From Slackia sp. (GTDB lineage Bacteria; Actinomycetota; Coriobacteriia; Anaerosomatales; Anaerosomataceae), in assembly GCA_020725885.1 (NCBI GenBank), contig DYEA01000007.1:186001-250000 (forward strand): a DNA stretch of 64,000 nucleotides, read 5' to 3'. The notes beneath the pieces are model-generated. The model did no database searches. It had not been told where the DNA came from and worked only from the letters and a program-made list of their open reading frames with translations. Positions within the stretch are counted from its first letter, which is position 1; each line of letters begins with the position of its first letter. Shown in pieces: positions 8,580-17,182 of this stretch. The position numbers and the translations under genes are program-made.

Positions 8580-9342
8580 CGTCGCTCACCTCGCCGAGGT
8601 ACGCTTCGAGCACCGCGGGATCCTTCTGGATGATGAGCGGCGGGCCCTCTGCGATCTTCCGGCCTTGATCGACGACCACGACCTCGTCGGAGATTCCCAT
8701 CACGAGACCCATGTCGTGCTCGACGACCAGGATGGCCGTGCCTGCGTCCCGGACGCGGAGCAACACCTCTCCCAGGTCCGCCGTCTCGCGGCCGTCCAGC
8801 CCAGCGGCAGGCTCGTCGAGCATGAGCAGCCGCGGCCTTGTCGCCAGGGCGCGCGCGAGCTCTACGAGGCGCCTGACACCGTGCGGCAAGTCTGACGCCC
8901 TCGTGTCGCGGTACCTGTCGATGCCCACGAGACGCATCACGTGCGCCGCCTCTTCACGCGCCTCGCGCTCCTCGCGACGCACTCGCGGGGACCGTATCGC
9001 GGCCAGCCCGAACGATGCGGACAGCCGCAGGTGCATACCGACCAGCACGTTCTCTTCCACCGTCATGGTGTCGAACAAGCGGCTCTCCTGGAACGTCCGC
9101 GCCAGACCCATGCGCACCGTCTCGTGCGGGGGGCGGCCGGTCAGGTCGATGCCCTCGAACGTCGCGCTTCCCGCGTCGGGACGCTCGAACCCCGTGAGGA
9201 GGTTGAACACCGTGCTCTTCCCCGCCCCGTTGGGGCCGATCAGCGCCTTGATCGTCTGCGGGTGCACGTCGAACGACAGGTCGCGCACCGCATGGACGCC
9301 GCCGAACCGCTTGTCCAGGCCACGGACCGAGAGCAGGCTCAT
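8572..9342 (-). CDS. livG: Branched-chain/aromatic amino acid ABC transporter ATP-binding protein LivG
   Basis: This 256-residue ATPase has Walker A GPNGAGKST, then the LivG-type stretch FNLLTGFERPDAG and ARTFQESRLFD. The signature position reads LPHGVRRLVELARAL rather than a canonical LSGGQ, which is a real departure but common in LivG proteins (often LPYGxQR). Walker B is LLMLDEPAAGLD. The ATG start overlaps the livM stop by four bases. Confidence 0.95.
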   Translation of the reverse strand: MSLLSVRGLDKRFGGVHAVRDLSFDVHPQTIKALIGPNGAGKSTVFNLLTGFERPDAGSATFEGIDLTGRPPHETVRMGLARTFQESRLFDTMTVEENVLVGMHLRLSASFGLAAIRSPRVRREEREAREEAAHVMRLVGIDRYRDTRASDLPHGVRRLVELARALATRPRLLMLDEPAAGLDGRETADLGEVLLRVRDAGTAILVVEHDMGLVMGISDEVVVVDQGRKIAEGPPLIIQKDPAVLEAYLGEVSDGA

Positions 9343-10322
9343 CCCTGCCCTCCCCTCTCAGGGACGCCCCTGCGCCCACGAAGCCTGAACCCGCGCGACC
9401 GCGCGATCAGGACGCCCACGACCGTGAGCCCGACGATGTCCGGCACCCAGTCCTGGACGGCCTCCGCTGCCTGCCGCGAAAGCCCGGGAACCAGCGCACC
9501 GAGGTACTGCAACAGCGTCAGCGCCGCCATCGCGACGACGGGCCCCGCAAGCGACTCGCGTCCGCCCAGCACGACCGCGGCGACCAGGAGGATCGACAGG
9601 TCAAGGCCGAACGTCGTGGGCGAGATGAAGCCCACCGTGTGCGCGTACAGCGACCCTGCGAGCCCGGCCAGCGCGGCCGACAGCGTGAACGCGCGCACCT
9701 TGACGCTGCTCACGTCGATGCCGCAGGCCGACGCGCCAGGCTCGGTGCAGTGAAGCGCCCGCATGGCGCGACCAGGACGGCTCTTGACGATGTTCGCCGC
9801 TCCGACGAGGGCGACGAGCGCGACGCCCCACACGAGCAAGTACAGGGAGGCCGGCGTGTCGAGCTCGTACGGGCCGATCGACGGGAACGGCACGCCGCCA
9901 AGGCCGTCATTGCCGCCCGTGAACCGGCGGGCCTCCACGAACGCCACGCTCATGATCTCGTTGAAGCCGAGCGTGGCCATGGCGAGGTAGTGCCCCTTCA
10001 GGCGGAGCCCCGGGACTGCGACCGCCCACCCGGCGCACGCAGTCAGGCCGACAGCCGCCGCGACGGCGACCAGCCACGGAAGACCCAGCGCGCTGCTCAG
10101 GTATGCCGAGGTGTAGGCGCCGATCCCGAAGAAGGCGGCGTGACCGAGCGACACCTGGCCCGCATACCCGAAGAGGAGCGCGAGGCCGAGCACGATGAGC
10201 GTGTTCACGCCCACGAACGTCAGCACCTTGAGCAAGTATCGGTCCGCTCCCAGGAACGGGACCGCAAGCACGGCCACCGCCGCCACCACCTGGACCGACG
10301 TCATCAGGTTCCGCCGGCTCAC
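9339..10322 (-). CDS. livM: Branched-chain/aromatic amino acid ABC transporter permease LivM
   Basis: This permease has about 8-9 hydrophobic helices and the LivM signatures LLFGYAGQVSLGHAAFFGIGAY and GLRLKGHYLAMATLGF. I take the GTG at 10322 as start, because it overlaps the livH stop (GTGA) and has GGAGAG seven bases upstream, giving 327 aa. An ATG at 10304 is the alternative. The open frame continues upstream antisense to nothing useful and over livH, which is not coding. Confidence 0.93.
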   Translation of the reverse strand: MSRRNLMTSVQVVAAVAVLAVPFLGADRYLLKVLTFVGVNTLIVLGLALLFGYAGQVSLGHAAFFGIGAYTSAYLSSALGLPWLVAVAAAVGLTACAGWAVAVPGLRLKGHYLAMATLGFNEIMSVAFVEARRFTGGNDGLGGVPFPSIGPYELDTPASLYLLVWGVALVALVGAANIVKSRPGRAMRALHCTEPGASACGIDVSSVKVRAFTLSAALAGLAGSLYAHTVGFISPTTFGLDLSILLVAAVVLGGRESLAGPVVAMAALTLLQYLGALVPGLSRQAAEAVQDWVPDIVGLTVVGVLIARSRGFRLRGRRGVPERGGQG

Positions 10323-11197
10323 AGCTTCTCTCCGAGGTGGCGTCCCACGATTCCCTGCGGCCGCAGCACGAGCACGAGCAACAGCACGACGAGCGCCACT
10401 GCGTCCTTGTACGTCCCTGAGACGAACGCGACCGCCCCGCTCTCGAGCAGCCCGAGGACGACGCCGCCCACGATCGCGCCCACCGGGTCGCCAAGGCCGC
10501 CGAGCACGGCCGCAGCGAATCCCTTCAGGCCCATCCGCGCTCCGACGTCGTAGGCCGTCTGGGTCACCGGGGCGACCACTGCGCCAGCCAGCGCTCCGAG
10601 CGCTCCGGCCAACGCGAAGGACGCCATGACGACGCGAGCCGTGTCGATGCCGACGATCCGTGCTGCATCGTGGCTCACCGAGCACGCCCGCATGGCAAGC
10701 CCAAGTTTCGTCCACCGGTACAGGACGGTCAGCGCGACCGCCGCGAGCAGCGTCAAACCCACCACCCAGAGCACCTGGCGCTGGACCATCGCGCCTGCGA
10801 CCGCGACGGGCTCGCCCTCGGAGAAGGCCGGAACCGCCCTCTCGTCGGGCCCGAAGAGATGCCTGGCCGCCGACTTCAGCAGCATCGAGCACCCGATCGT
10901 GATGATGATGAGGGTCAGGGCGCCCGAGGCCCGCGCCGGCCTGAGCGCGAAGCGCTCGATGAGGGCCCCGACCGCAGCCGTCGCCGCCACGGCGCCCGCG
11001 ACCGCGAGGCCGAGCGGCACGCCCGCCGCGACTTCTGCCGCGACGAGCATGCCGCCCAGCATGAAGAACTCGCCTTGCGCGAAGTTGATGACGCCCGTCG
11101 AGGCGAACACCAGCGTGAAGCCGAGCGCCATCAGCGCGTAGATGGCGCCGTTCTGAAGCCCCGATGCGACGAACTGCAAGAGGTCCGCGGTGCTCAT
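10319..11197 (-). CDS. livH: Branched-chain/aromatic amino acid ABC transporter permease LivH
   Basis: This 292-residue integral membrane protein starts with the LivH-type FVASGLQNGAIYALMALGFTLVF and then GVINFAQGEFFMLGG. Near the C-terminus it has GGLGDPVGAIVGG, the coupling region typical of LivH. It lies 19 bases after the livJ stop; the Shine-Dalgarno sequence is weak, so coupling to livJ translation is plausible. Confidence 0.94.
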   Translation of the reverse strand: MSTADLLQFVASGLQNGAIYALMALGFTLVFASTGVINFAQGEFFMLGGMLVAAEVAAGVPLGLAVAGAVAATAAVGALIERFALRPARASGALTLIIITIGCSMLLKSAARHLFGPDERAVPAFSEGEPVAVAGAMVQRQVLWVVGLTLLAAVALTVLYRWTKLGLAMRACSVSHDAARIVGIDTARVVMASFALAGALGALAGAVVAPVTQTAYDVGARMGLKGFAAAVLGGLGDPVGAIVGGVVLGLLESGAVAFVSGTYKDAVALVVLLLVLVLRPQGIVGRHLGEKL

Positions 11198-11216
11198 CGA
11201 CGCCGTTTCTCGCAGG

Positions 11217-12410
11217 TCACTGCTCGTCCAGCACCCACGCGCCGTTCTCGATCCGGTACAGCACGAGCTCGGACTCGGTCAGGCCGTTGTGGTCGGTCGG
11301 CGAGTACGTGAACGTGCCGCCGACACCCACGAGGCCCTTGGTCTGCTCGATGGCGTTCCGAAGCTTCTCAGGCGTGACGTCGCCTTCGACGCGCTTCAGA
11401 GCGTCGACGACGATGAGGAACGCGTCGTAGGCATGTCCCGCGAACGTATCCGGCGGCGTCCCGTACTTCTTCGTGTACGCGTCGATGAAGCTCGTCGCGA
11501 CCCGATACGATTCGGTCCCCGCGCCGTACGCTTCCGGAACAAGGATCTTGCCAGCTGGAAACACGAAGCCTTCCGCCGCCGAGCCCGCGCCTTCGATGAA
11601 CTCCTTGCGAGCGTTACCGTGGCTTCCGAACAAAGGCTGCTTCATGCCGAGCTGGCGCATTCCCTTGACGACGAGAGCCGCCTCCTTGCCGGCGTTCCAC
11701 ATGAGGACTGCATCCGGGTCCGCCGCACGGATCTTCGTGAGCTGTGAAGACACGTCTGTGTCTCCCGGATTGAAGGTCTCGTCGGCCACCACGCTGATGC
11801 CCGCAGCAGGCGCCTCCTTCACGATGATGTCATGACCGTCTTTGCCGAAACCGCCTGTGTCGGATATCACCGCAATCTTCTTGTAGCCCTTCTTGGCCAT
11901 GGTCTTCAAGATGAATGGCACGACGATGCGGTTCGGCCACGGCGTCTGGAAGACCAGCGGGTCGAACTGAGCGGTGATCACCGACCCCCCGGCCATCGAG
12001 ACCTGCGGCACGCCGGCGCGCTGGATCTCCGAGCGCATGGCCATCGTCTGCGCGGTGCCCGTCGCGCCGATGATCGCCAGGACGCCGTCTTGCTCGATGA
12101 GCTTCGTCGTCGCGGCGGCCGCCTTCGCCGGGTCGGTCGCGTCGTCTTCGAAGATAAGCTCGATGGGATGTCCGTTCACGCCGCCTTCCGAGTTGATGCG
12201 GTCGCGCTCCATCTCCATCGCCTGCTTCTCGGGGATTCCGAGACCGGCGTAAGTGCCTGTGAGCGAGACGACGACGCCGATGCGGTACGGCTCTTTCTGA
12301 GCGCCGCCGCCCTCCTCCGGCTCTTGCTTCGGCGCGCACCCGGCCACCGCTCCGGCGAGCAGCGCTGCGGCCACGAGCGAAGCCAGGGTACGCCATGCCC
12401 TCCGTTCCAT
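11217..12410 (-). CDS. livJ: Amino acid ABC transporter substrate-binding lipoprotein (LivJ/LivK family)
   Basis: This 397-residue protein has a lipoprotein signal peptide with the lipobox AVAGC at residues 21-25 and a Gly-rich spacer after it. The mature part has the two-lobed type I periplasmic-binding fold, with the hallmark GVVSLTGTYAGLG at the start and IGATGTAQTMAM in lobe 1. It captures hydrophobic amino acids outside the membrane for LivHMGF. Gene neighbours (IorAB, PaaK) suggest aromatic amino acids as well as leucine, isoleucine and valine, but the pocket was not examined. The ATG has AAGGAGG upstream. Confidence 0.93.
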   Translation of the reverse strand: MERRAWRTLASLVAAALLAGAVAGCAPKQEPEEGGGAQKEPYRIGVVVSLTGTYAGLGIPEKQAMEMERDRINSEGGVNGHPIELIFEDDATDPAKAAAATTKLIEQDGVLAIIGATGTAQTMAMRSEIQRAGVPQVSMAGGSVITAQFDPLVFQTPWPNRIVVPFILKTMAKKGYKKIAVISDTGGFGKDGHDIIVKEAPAAGISVVADETFNPGDTDVSSQLTKIRAADPDAVLMWNAGKEAALVVKGMRQLGMKQPLFGSHGNARKEFIEGAGSAAEGFVFPAGKILVPEAYGAGTESYRVATSFIDAYTKKYGTPPDTFAGHAYDAFLIVVDALKRVEGDVTPEKLRNAIEQTKGLVGVGGTFTYSPTDHNGLTESELVLYRIENGAWVLDEQ

Positions 12411-12455
12411 GACTGCCTCCTTCCCGAGCGCCGCAGCGTCCCGCCCGGCGCTCCC

Positions 12456-12899
12456 CTACCCCTGCACCGACGGCCTGACGGCCGCGATATCTTCCTGCGA
12501 GACGAGCCGGACGGGCTTGCCTTCCAGCAACCGCAGCGCTTTGCCCACGTCTGCGACGTTGATGACGACGAGAGTGGCGACGAGCGAGTACACGTACTCT
12601 ATGTTGACTCCGGCGGACGACACCGCTTTCAGCACGCCCGCGAGCCCGCCCGGGACGTCCGGAACGTCGATGCAGATGACGTCGTCGACGCGGACGGTGA
12701 AGCCCGCAGACTTCAACGCTCGCTCGGCGTCCTCGGGCTTGTCGACCACGAGGCGGAGGATGCCGTACTCTGCGGTGTCGGACACCGAGAACCCGCGTAT
12801 GTTCACGCCGGCGTCGCCGAGGATGCCCGTCACCTCGCTCACCCGGCCGGACTTGTTCTCGATGAAGACGGAGATCTGCTTGACCGTCGGTCCTGTCAC
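12456..12899 (-). CDS. ACT domain protein (tandem ACT, amino-acid sensing)
   Basis: Two ACT domains lie in tandem in 147 residues: QISVFIENKSGRVSEVTGIL, then CIDVPDVPGGLAGVLKAVS. ACT domains bind amino acids. Stand-alone tandem ACT proteins encoded with IorAB and PaaK are common in anaerobes, and probably tune aromatic amino acid catabolism; that role is inferred. The GTG start at 12899 overlaps the iorB stop (GTGA) and has GAGGAG ten bases upstream. A second copy of this pairing is at 28716-29147. Confidence 0.85.
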   Translation of the reverse strand: MTGPTVKQISVFIENKSGRVSEVTGILGDAGVNIRGFSVSDTAEYGILRLVVDKPEDAERALKSAGFTVRVDDVICIDVPDVPGGLAGVLKAVSSAGVNIEYVYSLVATLVVINVADVGKALRLLEGKPVRLVSQEDIAAVRPSVQG

Positions 12900-13489
12900 G
12901 ACCTGCACGCTCCTCTCAGACACGCCTCTTTGCCGAGCTGGAACGCCCGGAGGTTCGCCTCGACGGTAGCAGGCGGAACCCGCGCGGCGATCGCCTCGGC
13001 CCACGTCGCCTCCGAAAACGGGAGCCCCGCGGAGGCCGCGCCCACCAACACGATGTTCGCCGACTTCGAAGAGCCGGCCTCGCACGCGAGAGCGTCCGCG
13101 TCGATGAAGATGGCGCCCTGCGCCGCCAGCGCCGCCTCCAGGTCCCCGGGAACCGCCGCCGCACCCGTGAGCACAGGGAGCGGGGGCACGACGCGCTGGT
13201 TCACTACGAGGCGCCCGTCGGGACGCAGAAGCGGCAGCTGCCGCGCCGCCTCGATCACCTCGAACGCGATCAGATGGTCCGCGGTCCCCGGGTCTGCAAC
13301 CGGCGACTCGACGCACTCCCCGAACCGCACGAAGGTCACGACGGAACCCCCGCGCTGGGCCATGCCGTGGACCTCGGACAGCCTCACGTCGAACCCTTCG
13401 GCCATCGCGACCTTCGCGAGCACGTCTCCGGCCAGTATCGTCCCTTGTCCGCCCACGCCGGCGAGCACGACGGTCGTCACGCCGCTCAT
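12896..13489 (-). CDS. iorB: Indolepyruvate ferredoxin oxidoreductase, beta subunit
   Basis: This 197-residue subunit has the pyruvate-ferredoxin-oxidoreductase gamma-like fold, opening with VVLAGVGGQGTILAGDVLA and then SEVHGMAQRGGSV, both diagnostic of IorB. With IorA it oxidatively decarboxylates aryl pyruvates (indolepyruvate, phenylpyruvate) to aryl-CoA, reducing ferredoxin. The ATG at 13489 overlaps the iorA stop (ATGA). Confidence 0.95.
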   Translation of the reverse strand: MSGVTTVVLAGVGGQGTILAGDVLAKVAMAEGFDVRLSEVHGMAQRGGSVVTFVRFGECVESPVADPGTADHLIAFEVIEAARQLPLLRPDGRLVVNQRVVPPLPVLTGAAAVPGDLEAALAAQGAIFIDADALACEAGSSKSANIVLVGAASAGLPFSEATWAEAIAARVPPATVEANLRAFQLGKEACLRGACRS

Positions 13490-15240
13490 CGCGCCCTCCC
13501 TCCGACGTCGCATGCCGGCCCTGCTGGGACGATCGCACCGAAGCGGCAGACCTGCACGCACTGGCCGCACCCGACGCAGATCATCGCATCGATGAGCGCC
13601 TTCCCGCTGTCGGCGCGCGAGATCGCGGGACAGCCGAGCTGTATGCACGCCCCGCACGCCGCGCACAGCTCCTCGTCCACCGCCACCGGGTCCTTCGAGG
13701 ACTTCTGCAGCAGCGCGCACGGGGCCTTCGCGATGAGGACGGACACGCCTTGGTGCTCGACTGCGGCTTTGAGCGCGTCCAGCGTCGCTGACATGTCGAA
13801 GGGGTCGACGACCTGCACCCACGATGCGCCGCACGCGTGCGCAAGCGCCTCGAGGTCGAGCTCGTGGCCAGGGGCGCCGGAGATGGTGACCCCGGAGACG
13901 GGGTTGCCTTGGTGCCCCGTCATCGCCGTGGTGCGGTTGTCGAGCACGACCACGGTCCCGGTGCCGCCGTTGTACGTCATGTGGACCAGGCCGGCGATTC
14001 CGGAGTGCGCGAACGTCGAGTCCCCGATCACGCCGACGACCGGGCGGCCTGGCCCGACGAGCGCGGCGCCGTGCGCCATGCTCACGCTCGCGCCCATGCA
14101 GATGCACGAGTCCATGGCCGCGAGCGGCGGAGCTGCGCCTAGCGTGTAGCACCCGATGTCGCCGGTGATCACCGCATTCAGCCTCTTGAGCGCCCAGAAC
14201 ACCCCGCGGTGCGGGCATCCAGGGCACATCAGCGGGGGCCGGTCCGGGAGACCGTCGACGGACGGACGCCCCTCCGGCACGTCGAGCCCGAACGCTCGCC
14301 TGACGACGGACGGGGTGACCTCGCCCCACTGCGGGAGGTCGACCGGTGCCGGCGTCACGCCGGCGAGCGCCACGAGGTCGCGCAGGAACGGCCCGATCTC
14401 CTCGACGACCGCGACCGTCTCGACCTGCTCAGCGAAGGCGCGGACCGTCTGCGCCGGGAAGGGGTGCACCATGCCGACCTTGAGGACCGACGCCTCCGGC
14501 AGCGCCTCGCGCACGGCACGATACGCCGCCCCGTCCACGACGATGCCGAGGCTTCTGTCGCGCATCTCGATCCGGTTCAGCCCGGACTGCTCGGAGTACG
14601 CGCTCAGGCGCCCCAGCCGCTCCTCGAGATCGACCCGCTTGCGCCGCGCGTTCGCGGGAACCATCACCCACTTCGCCGGATCCTTGACGTACGGTCGAGG
14701 CCCAGATCCATGCCGTTCGCCATCGACCTCGACGGCAGCCTTCGAGTGCGACACGCGCGTGGTCGAGCGAACGAGCACGGGCACGTCGAACCGTTCGGAG
14801 ATCTCGAAGGCCGCTCTCGTCATCTCGAGCGCCTCGGCCGGGTCCGACGGCTCGAGCATGGGGACCTTGGCCGCGACCGCGTAGCGTCGGCTGTCCTGCT
14901 CGTTCTGAGACGAGTGCATCCCTGGATCGTCGGCTACGAACAGCACGTAGCCCCCGTTGACGCCGGTGTATGCGAGCGTGAACAGCGGATCGGCAGCGAC
15001 GTTGAGGCCGACGTGCTTCATGGTCACGAGCGTGCGCTCGCCCGCGAAGCTCACGCCTGCGGCGACTTCGGCGGCGACCTTCTCGTTCGGCGCCCACTCG
15101 CATCGCACACCCTCGTAGCGGACGAGGTTCTCTAGCACTTCCGTCGAAGGCGTGCCCGGGTACCCGACTCCGACTGCGACGCCCGCTTCCCACGCGCCAC
15201 GCGCGACCGCTTCGTTGCCGGACATGAGCACACGTGCCAC
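13486..15240 (-). CDS. iorA: Indolepyruvate ferredoxin oxidoreductase, alpha subunit
   Basis: This 584-residue protein has the IorA layout: an N-terminal pyrimidine-binding domain with GVGYPGTPSTEVLENL, a central domain, and a TPP-binding domain with MCPGCPHRGVFWAL and GDIGCYTLG then GDSTFAHSGI. Two 4Fe-4S motifs close it: CAACGACIQLGCP and CVGCGQCVQVC. TPP-dependent oxidation of aryl pyruvates occurs here. The GTG start at 15240 has GGGAGG five bases upstream. It heads the operon iorA-iorB-ACT-livJHMGF-paaK. Confidence 0.96.
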   Translation of the reverse strand: MARVLMSGNEAVARGAWEAGVAVGVGYPGTPSTEVLENLVRYEGVRCEWAPNEKVAAEVAAGVSFAGERTLVTMKHVGLNVAADPLFTLAYTGVNGGYVLFVADDPGMHSSQNEQDSRRYAVAAKVPMLEPSDPAEALEMTRAAFEISERFDVPVLVRSTTRVSHSKAAVEVDGERHGSGPRPYVKDPAKWVMVPANARRKRVDLEERLGRLSAYSEQSGLNRIEMRDRSLGIVVDGAAYRAVREALPEASVLKVGMVHPFPAQTVRAFAEQVETVAVVEEIGPFLRDLVALAGVTPAPVDLPQWGEVTPSVVRRAFGLDVPEGRPSVDGLPDRPPLMCPGCPHRGVFWALKRLNAVITGDIGCYTLGAAPPLAAMDSCICMGASVSMAHGAALVGPGRPVVGVIGDSTFAHSGIAGLVHMTYNGGTGTVVVLDNRTTAMTGHQGNPVSGVTISGAPGHELDLEALAHACGASWVQVVDPFDMSATLDALKAAVEHQGVSVLIAKAPCALLQKSSKDPVAVDEELCAACGACIQLGCPAISRADSGKALIDAMICVGCGQCVQVCRFGAIVPAGPACDVGGRAR

Positions 15241-15288
15241 GCGGACCTCCCAGATGGATAGCGGACGGAAGGGTCACTGGTTCGCCGA

Positions 15289-15297
15289 ATGATAGCA
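15289..15297 (-). promoter_or_regulatory. Extended -10 promoter of the iorAB-liv-paaK operon
   Basis: On the minus strand TGCTATCAT is an extended -10 (TGnTATnAT) about 50 bases before the iorA start. No good -35 element is visible, as expected for extended -10 promoters. Confidence 0.5.
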
Positions 15298-15339
15298 CAG
15301 GGGATATGCAGCGACCTGGAGGAATGCAGCACGGGGCGC

Positions 15340-16455
15340 TCAGAAGCGCGAGGCTCCGACGTAATCGCCTCGAGACTGGATCCGCATCGTCAGCGACGAC
15401 ACTTTCACCACGTCTCCCAGCTGCGGCGCGTGCACGTAGTCTCCGTCGCCGACGTAGATGCCGACGTGATGCACCCGCGACGGATCGCCGTCGGTGCCGA
15501 AGAAGACGAGGTCGCCGGGCCGAAGGAGGTCGAGGCGGTCGGGCGGGATGTGCGCTCCGGCCCGGTACTGCGCCGCGCTGGTGCGCGGGAGCGAGATGCC
15601 GATCTGCGCGTAGACGTACTGGCACAACCCTGAGCAGTCGAATCCCTCAGGAGACGCTCCGCCCCACACGTACGGCACGCCGAGGTACTTCAGCGCGATG
15701 TCCACCACCTCGGGATGCCCGGGCGGTAGATCGCCCGCCGGCGTCGCCGGTCGGCCGCGGCGCGCAGCTGCTGCGGCCGCGGCACGCTTCGCCCGCTCTT
15801 CCGCGAGCCGCCGCTGGCGCTCCTCCTCCTCAGCGATCAGCCGCTTGATCTCGGCGTCGAGCGATGCGACGTACGACTCCTGCCGCTGGATCGCCGCCCG
15901 GATGTCGGCGGCTTGGCGCTCCGCCTTGGCGCGCAAGGCCGCCTGCTCTTCTTCGCGGTTCTGAAGCGCGCGCTGCACGGACTCCACGCGCCGCCTCGCT
16001 GCCGACGCCTCACGCACCAACTGCGCGTCGTGGCGCCCGATGCGCGTCAAGAACTCGATGCGGACGATCAAATCCTCGAACGACGACGCTCCGAAGAGCA
16101 CCTCGACGAATCCCGCGTCCTCGCCGCGGTACATCGCTGCGACCCGCTCCTCGAGGAGCCGCTGGCTCCGTGCGAGGTCCGCTTCCGCTCGCTCGAGCTC
16201 GGCTTCGGTCGTCGCGATCTGGGAGCGCGTTTGGGCGAGCGCTTCAGTGATCGCGTTGTACTCCTCGACCGCGACCTCGAGCTCCTCGTTCATCCTCTCA
16301 AGCTCGACCCGCGCTTCAGCGGCCTGCTGCTGCTTCAAACGCAATTCCACCGCGGTGGGCACCGCTGCGGCAGGCGAGGCGACGGCGAGCACGGCCAGCA
16401 CGGCCGCCGCTGCGGTCACCAGACGGAGAGACGATGTCCGTACGGCCGACGGCAC
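15340..16455 (-). CDS. Secreted coiled-coil NlpC/P60 peptidoglycan endopeptidase
   Basis: The protein has a signal peptide (about residues 1-31, ending SPAAA), a long coiled coil (about 35-230) rich in Glu, Arg and Ala, an Ala-rich linker, and a C-terminal NlpC/P60 domain. Catalytic Cys is in GFDCSGLCQY and the His in VHHVGIYVG. This layout resembles RipA-type or PcsB-like daughter-cell-separation hydrolases that cleave peptide stems outside the membrane. I start it at GTG 16455 (371 aa) because GGAGG is five bases upstream. An ATG at 16503 lacks a ribosome binding site. Confidence 0.85.
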   Translation of the reverse strand: MPSAVRTSSLRLVTAAAAVLAVLAVASPAAAVPTAVELRLKQQQAAEARVELERMNEELEVAVEEYNAITEALAQTRSQIATTEAELERAEADLARSQRLLEERVAAMYRGEDAGFVEVLFGASSFEDLIVRIEFLTRIGRHDAQLVREASAARRRVESVQRALQNREEEQAALRAKAERQAADIRAAIQRQESYVASLDAEIKRLIAEEEERQRRLAEERAKRAAAAAAARRGRPATPAGDLPPGHPEVVDIALKYLGVPYVWGGASPEGFDCSGLCQYVYAQIGISLPRTSAAQYRAGAHIPPDRLDLLRPGDLVFFGTDGDPSRVHHVGIYVGDGDYVHAPQLGDVVKVSSLTMRIQSRGDYVGASRF

Positions 16456-16514
16456 GCCCACCTCCTGCTGCGTCTCGGCTGCGACCAGCGAGGACGCCCG
16501 CATGCTCGGATCGC

Positions 16515-16523
16515 ATTCTAGCA
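16515..16523 (-). promoter_or_regulatory. Extended -10 promoter of the NlpC/P60 gene
   Basis: On the minus strand TGCTAGAAT lies 60 bases before the GTG at 16455. Transcription would begin near 16508, leaving only about five bases before the ATG at 16503, which favours the GTG start. Confidence 0.45.
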
Positions 16524-16571
16524 CGAGCAGCACGGAGCGCCCGGGCCACGAGCCCGCTTCGCGGAAAGACA

Positions 16572-16585
16572 GGGCCGCCCGGCCC
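16572..16585 (-). terminator. Weak hairpin after apt
   Basis: GGGCC and GGCCC pair around a four-base loop, followed on the minus strand by TGTCTTTCC. It lies 13 bases beyond the apt stop. The stem is short, so termination is uncertain. Confidence 0.35.
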
Positions 16586-16598
16586 AGCATCGACAGCG

Positions 16599-17117
16599 CT
16601 ATTCGACGTGTATCAGGGACACGATACGCGCGTCGTCCCCGAGCTTGCTCCGTCCCCCGAGGAAGTCCAGCTCGATGAGGAACGCGAAGCCGGCGCACGT
16701 CGCGCCCGTCATCTCGACGAGGTGCCGCTTCGCCGCGGCCGTGCCGCCGGTCGCGAGCACGTCGTCGACGATCAGCACCTTGTCGTCCGGACCGAGCGCG
16801 TCGGCGTGGATCTCCAGCGAGTCCGTCCCGTACTCGAGCTCGTAGTCGGCCCGCGTCGTGCTCCACGGCAGCTTGCCTGGCTTGCGGGCCGGCACGAACC
16901 CGGCGCCCAGCTTGTAGGCCAGAGCGCCTCCGAAGATGAAGCCGCGCGCTTCCGCGCCGAGAACTTTCGTGATACCGGCGCCCTCGAACTCCCGCGCGAT
17001 CACGTCGATCGCTTCCCGAAATCCGTCCGGGCTTGCGAGCAGCGGCGTGATGTCCTTGAAGACGATGCCTTCCTTCGGGAAGTCCGGGATGTCCCTGATG
17101 TACCGAGCGAGATCCAC
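16599..17117 (-). CDS. apt: Adenine phosphoribosyltransferase
   Basis: This 172-residue protein matches Apt over its full length: IRDIPDFPKEGIVFKDITPLL at the start and the PRPP-binding motif VLIVDDVLATGGT near residue 116. It converts adenine plus PRPP to AMP. It sits 65 bases after the K+ channel gene and near hpt, forming a purine salvage neighbourhood that fits the purine permease at 2.2 kb. Confidence 0.97.
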   Translation of the reverse strand: MDLARYIRDIPDFPKEGIVFKDITPLLASPDGFREAIDVIAREFEGAGITKVLGAEARGFIFGGALAYKLGAGFVPARKPGKLPWSTTRADYELEYGTDSLEIHADALGPDDKVLIVDDVLATGGTAAAKRHLVEMTGATCAGFAFLIELDFLGGRSKLGDDARIVSLIHVE

Positions 17118-17182
17118 GCTTCACTCCTCTCACGCGTCGAGACACGACGAAGGCTACCGCTTCGCGGCGGCGCACGCCAGCG

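Noticed and set aside
12896-14329. Very long minus-strand frame including iorB
   Set aside because: Only the last part matches IorB; the earlier portion overlaps iorA in the wrong frame. The ATG at 13489 with an ATGA overlap is the start.
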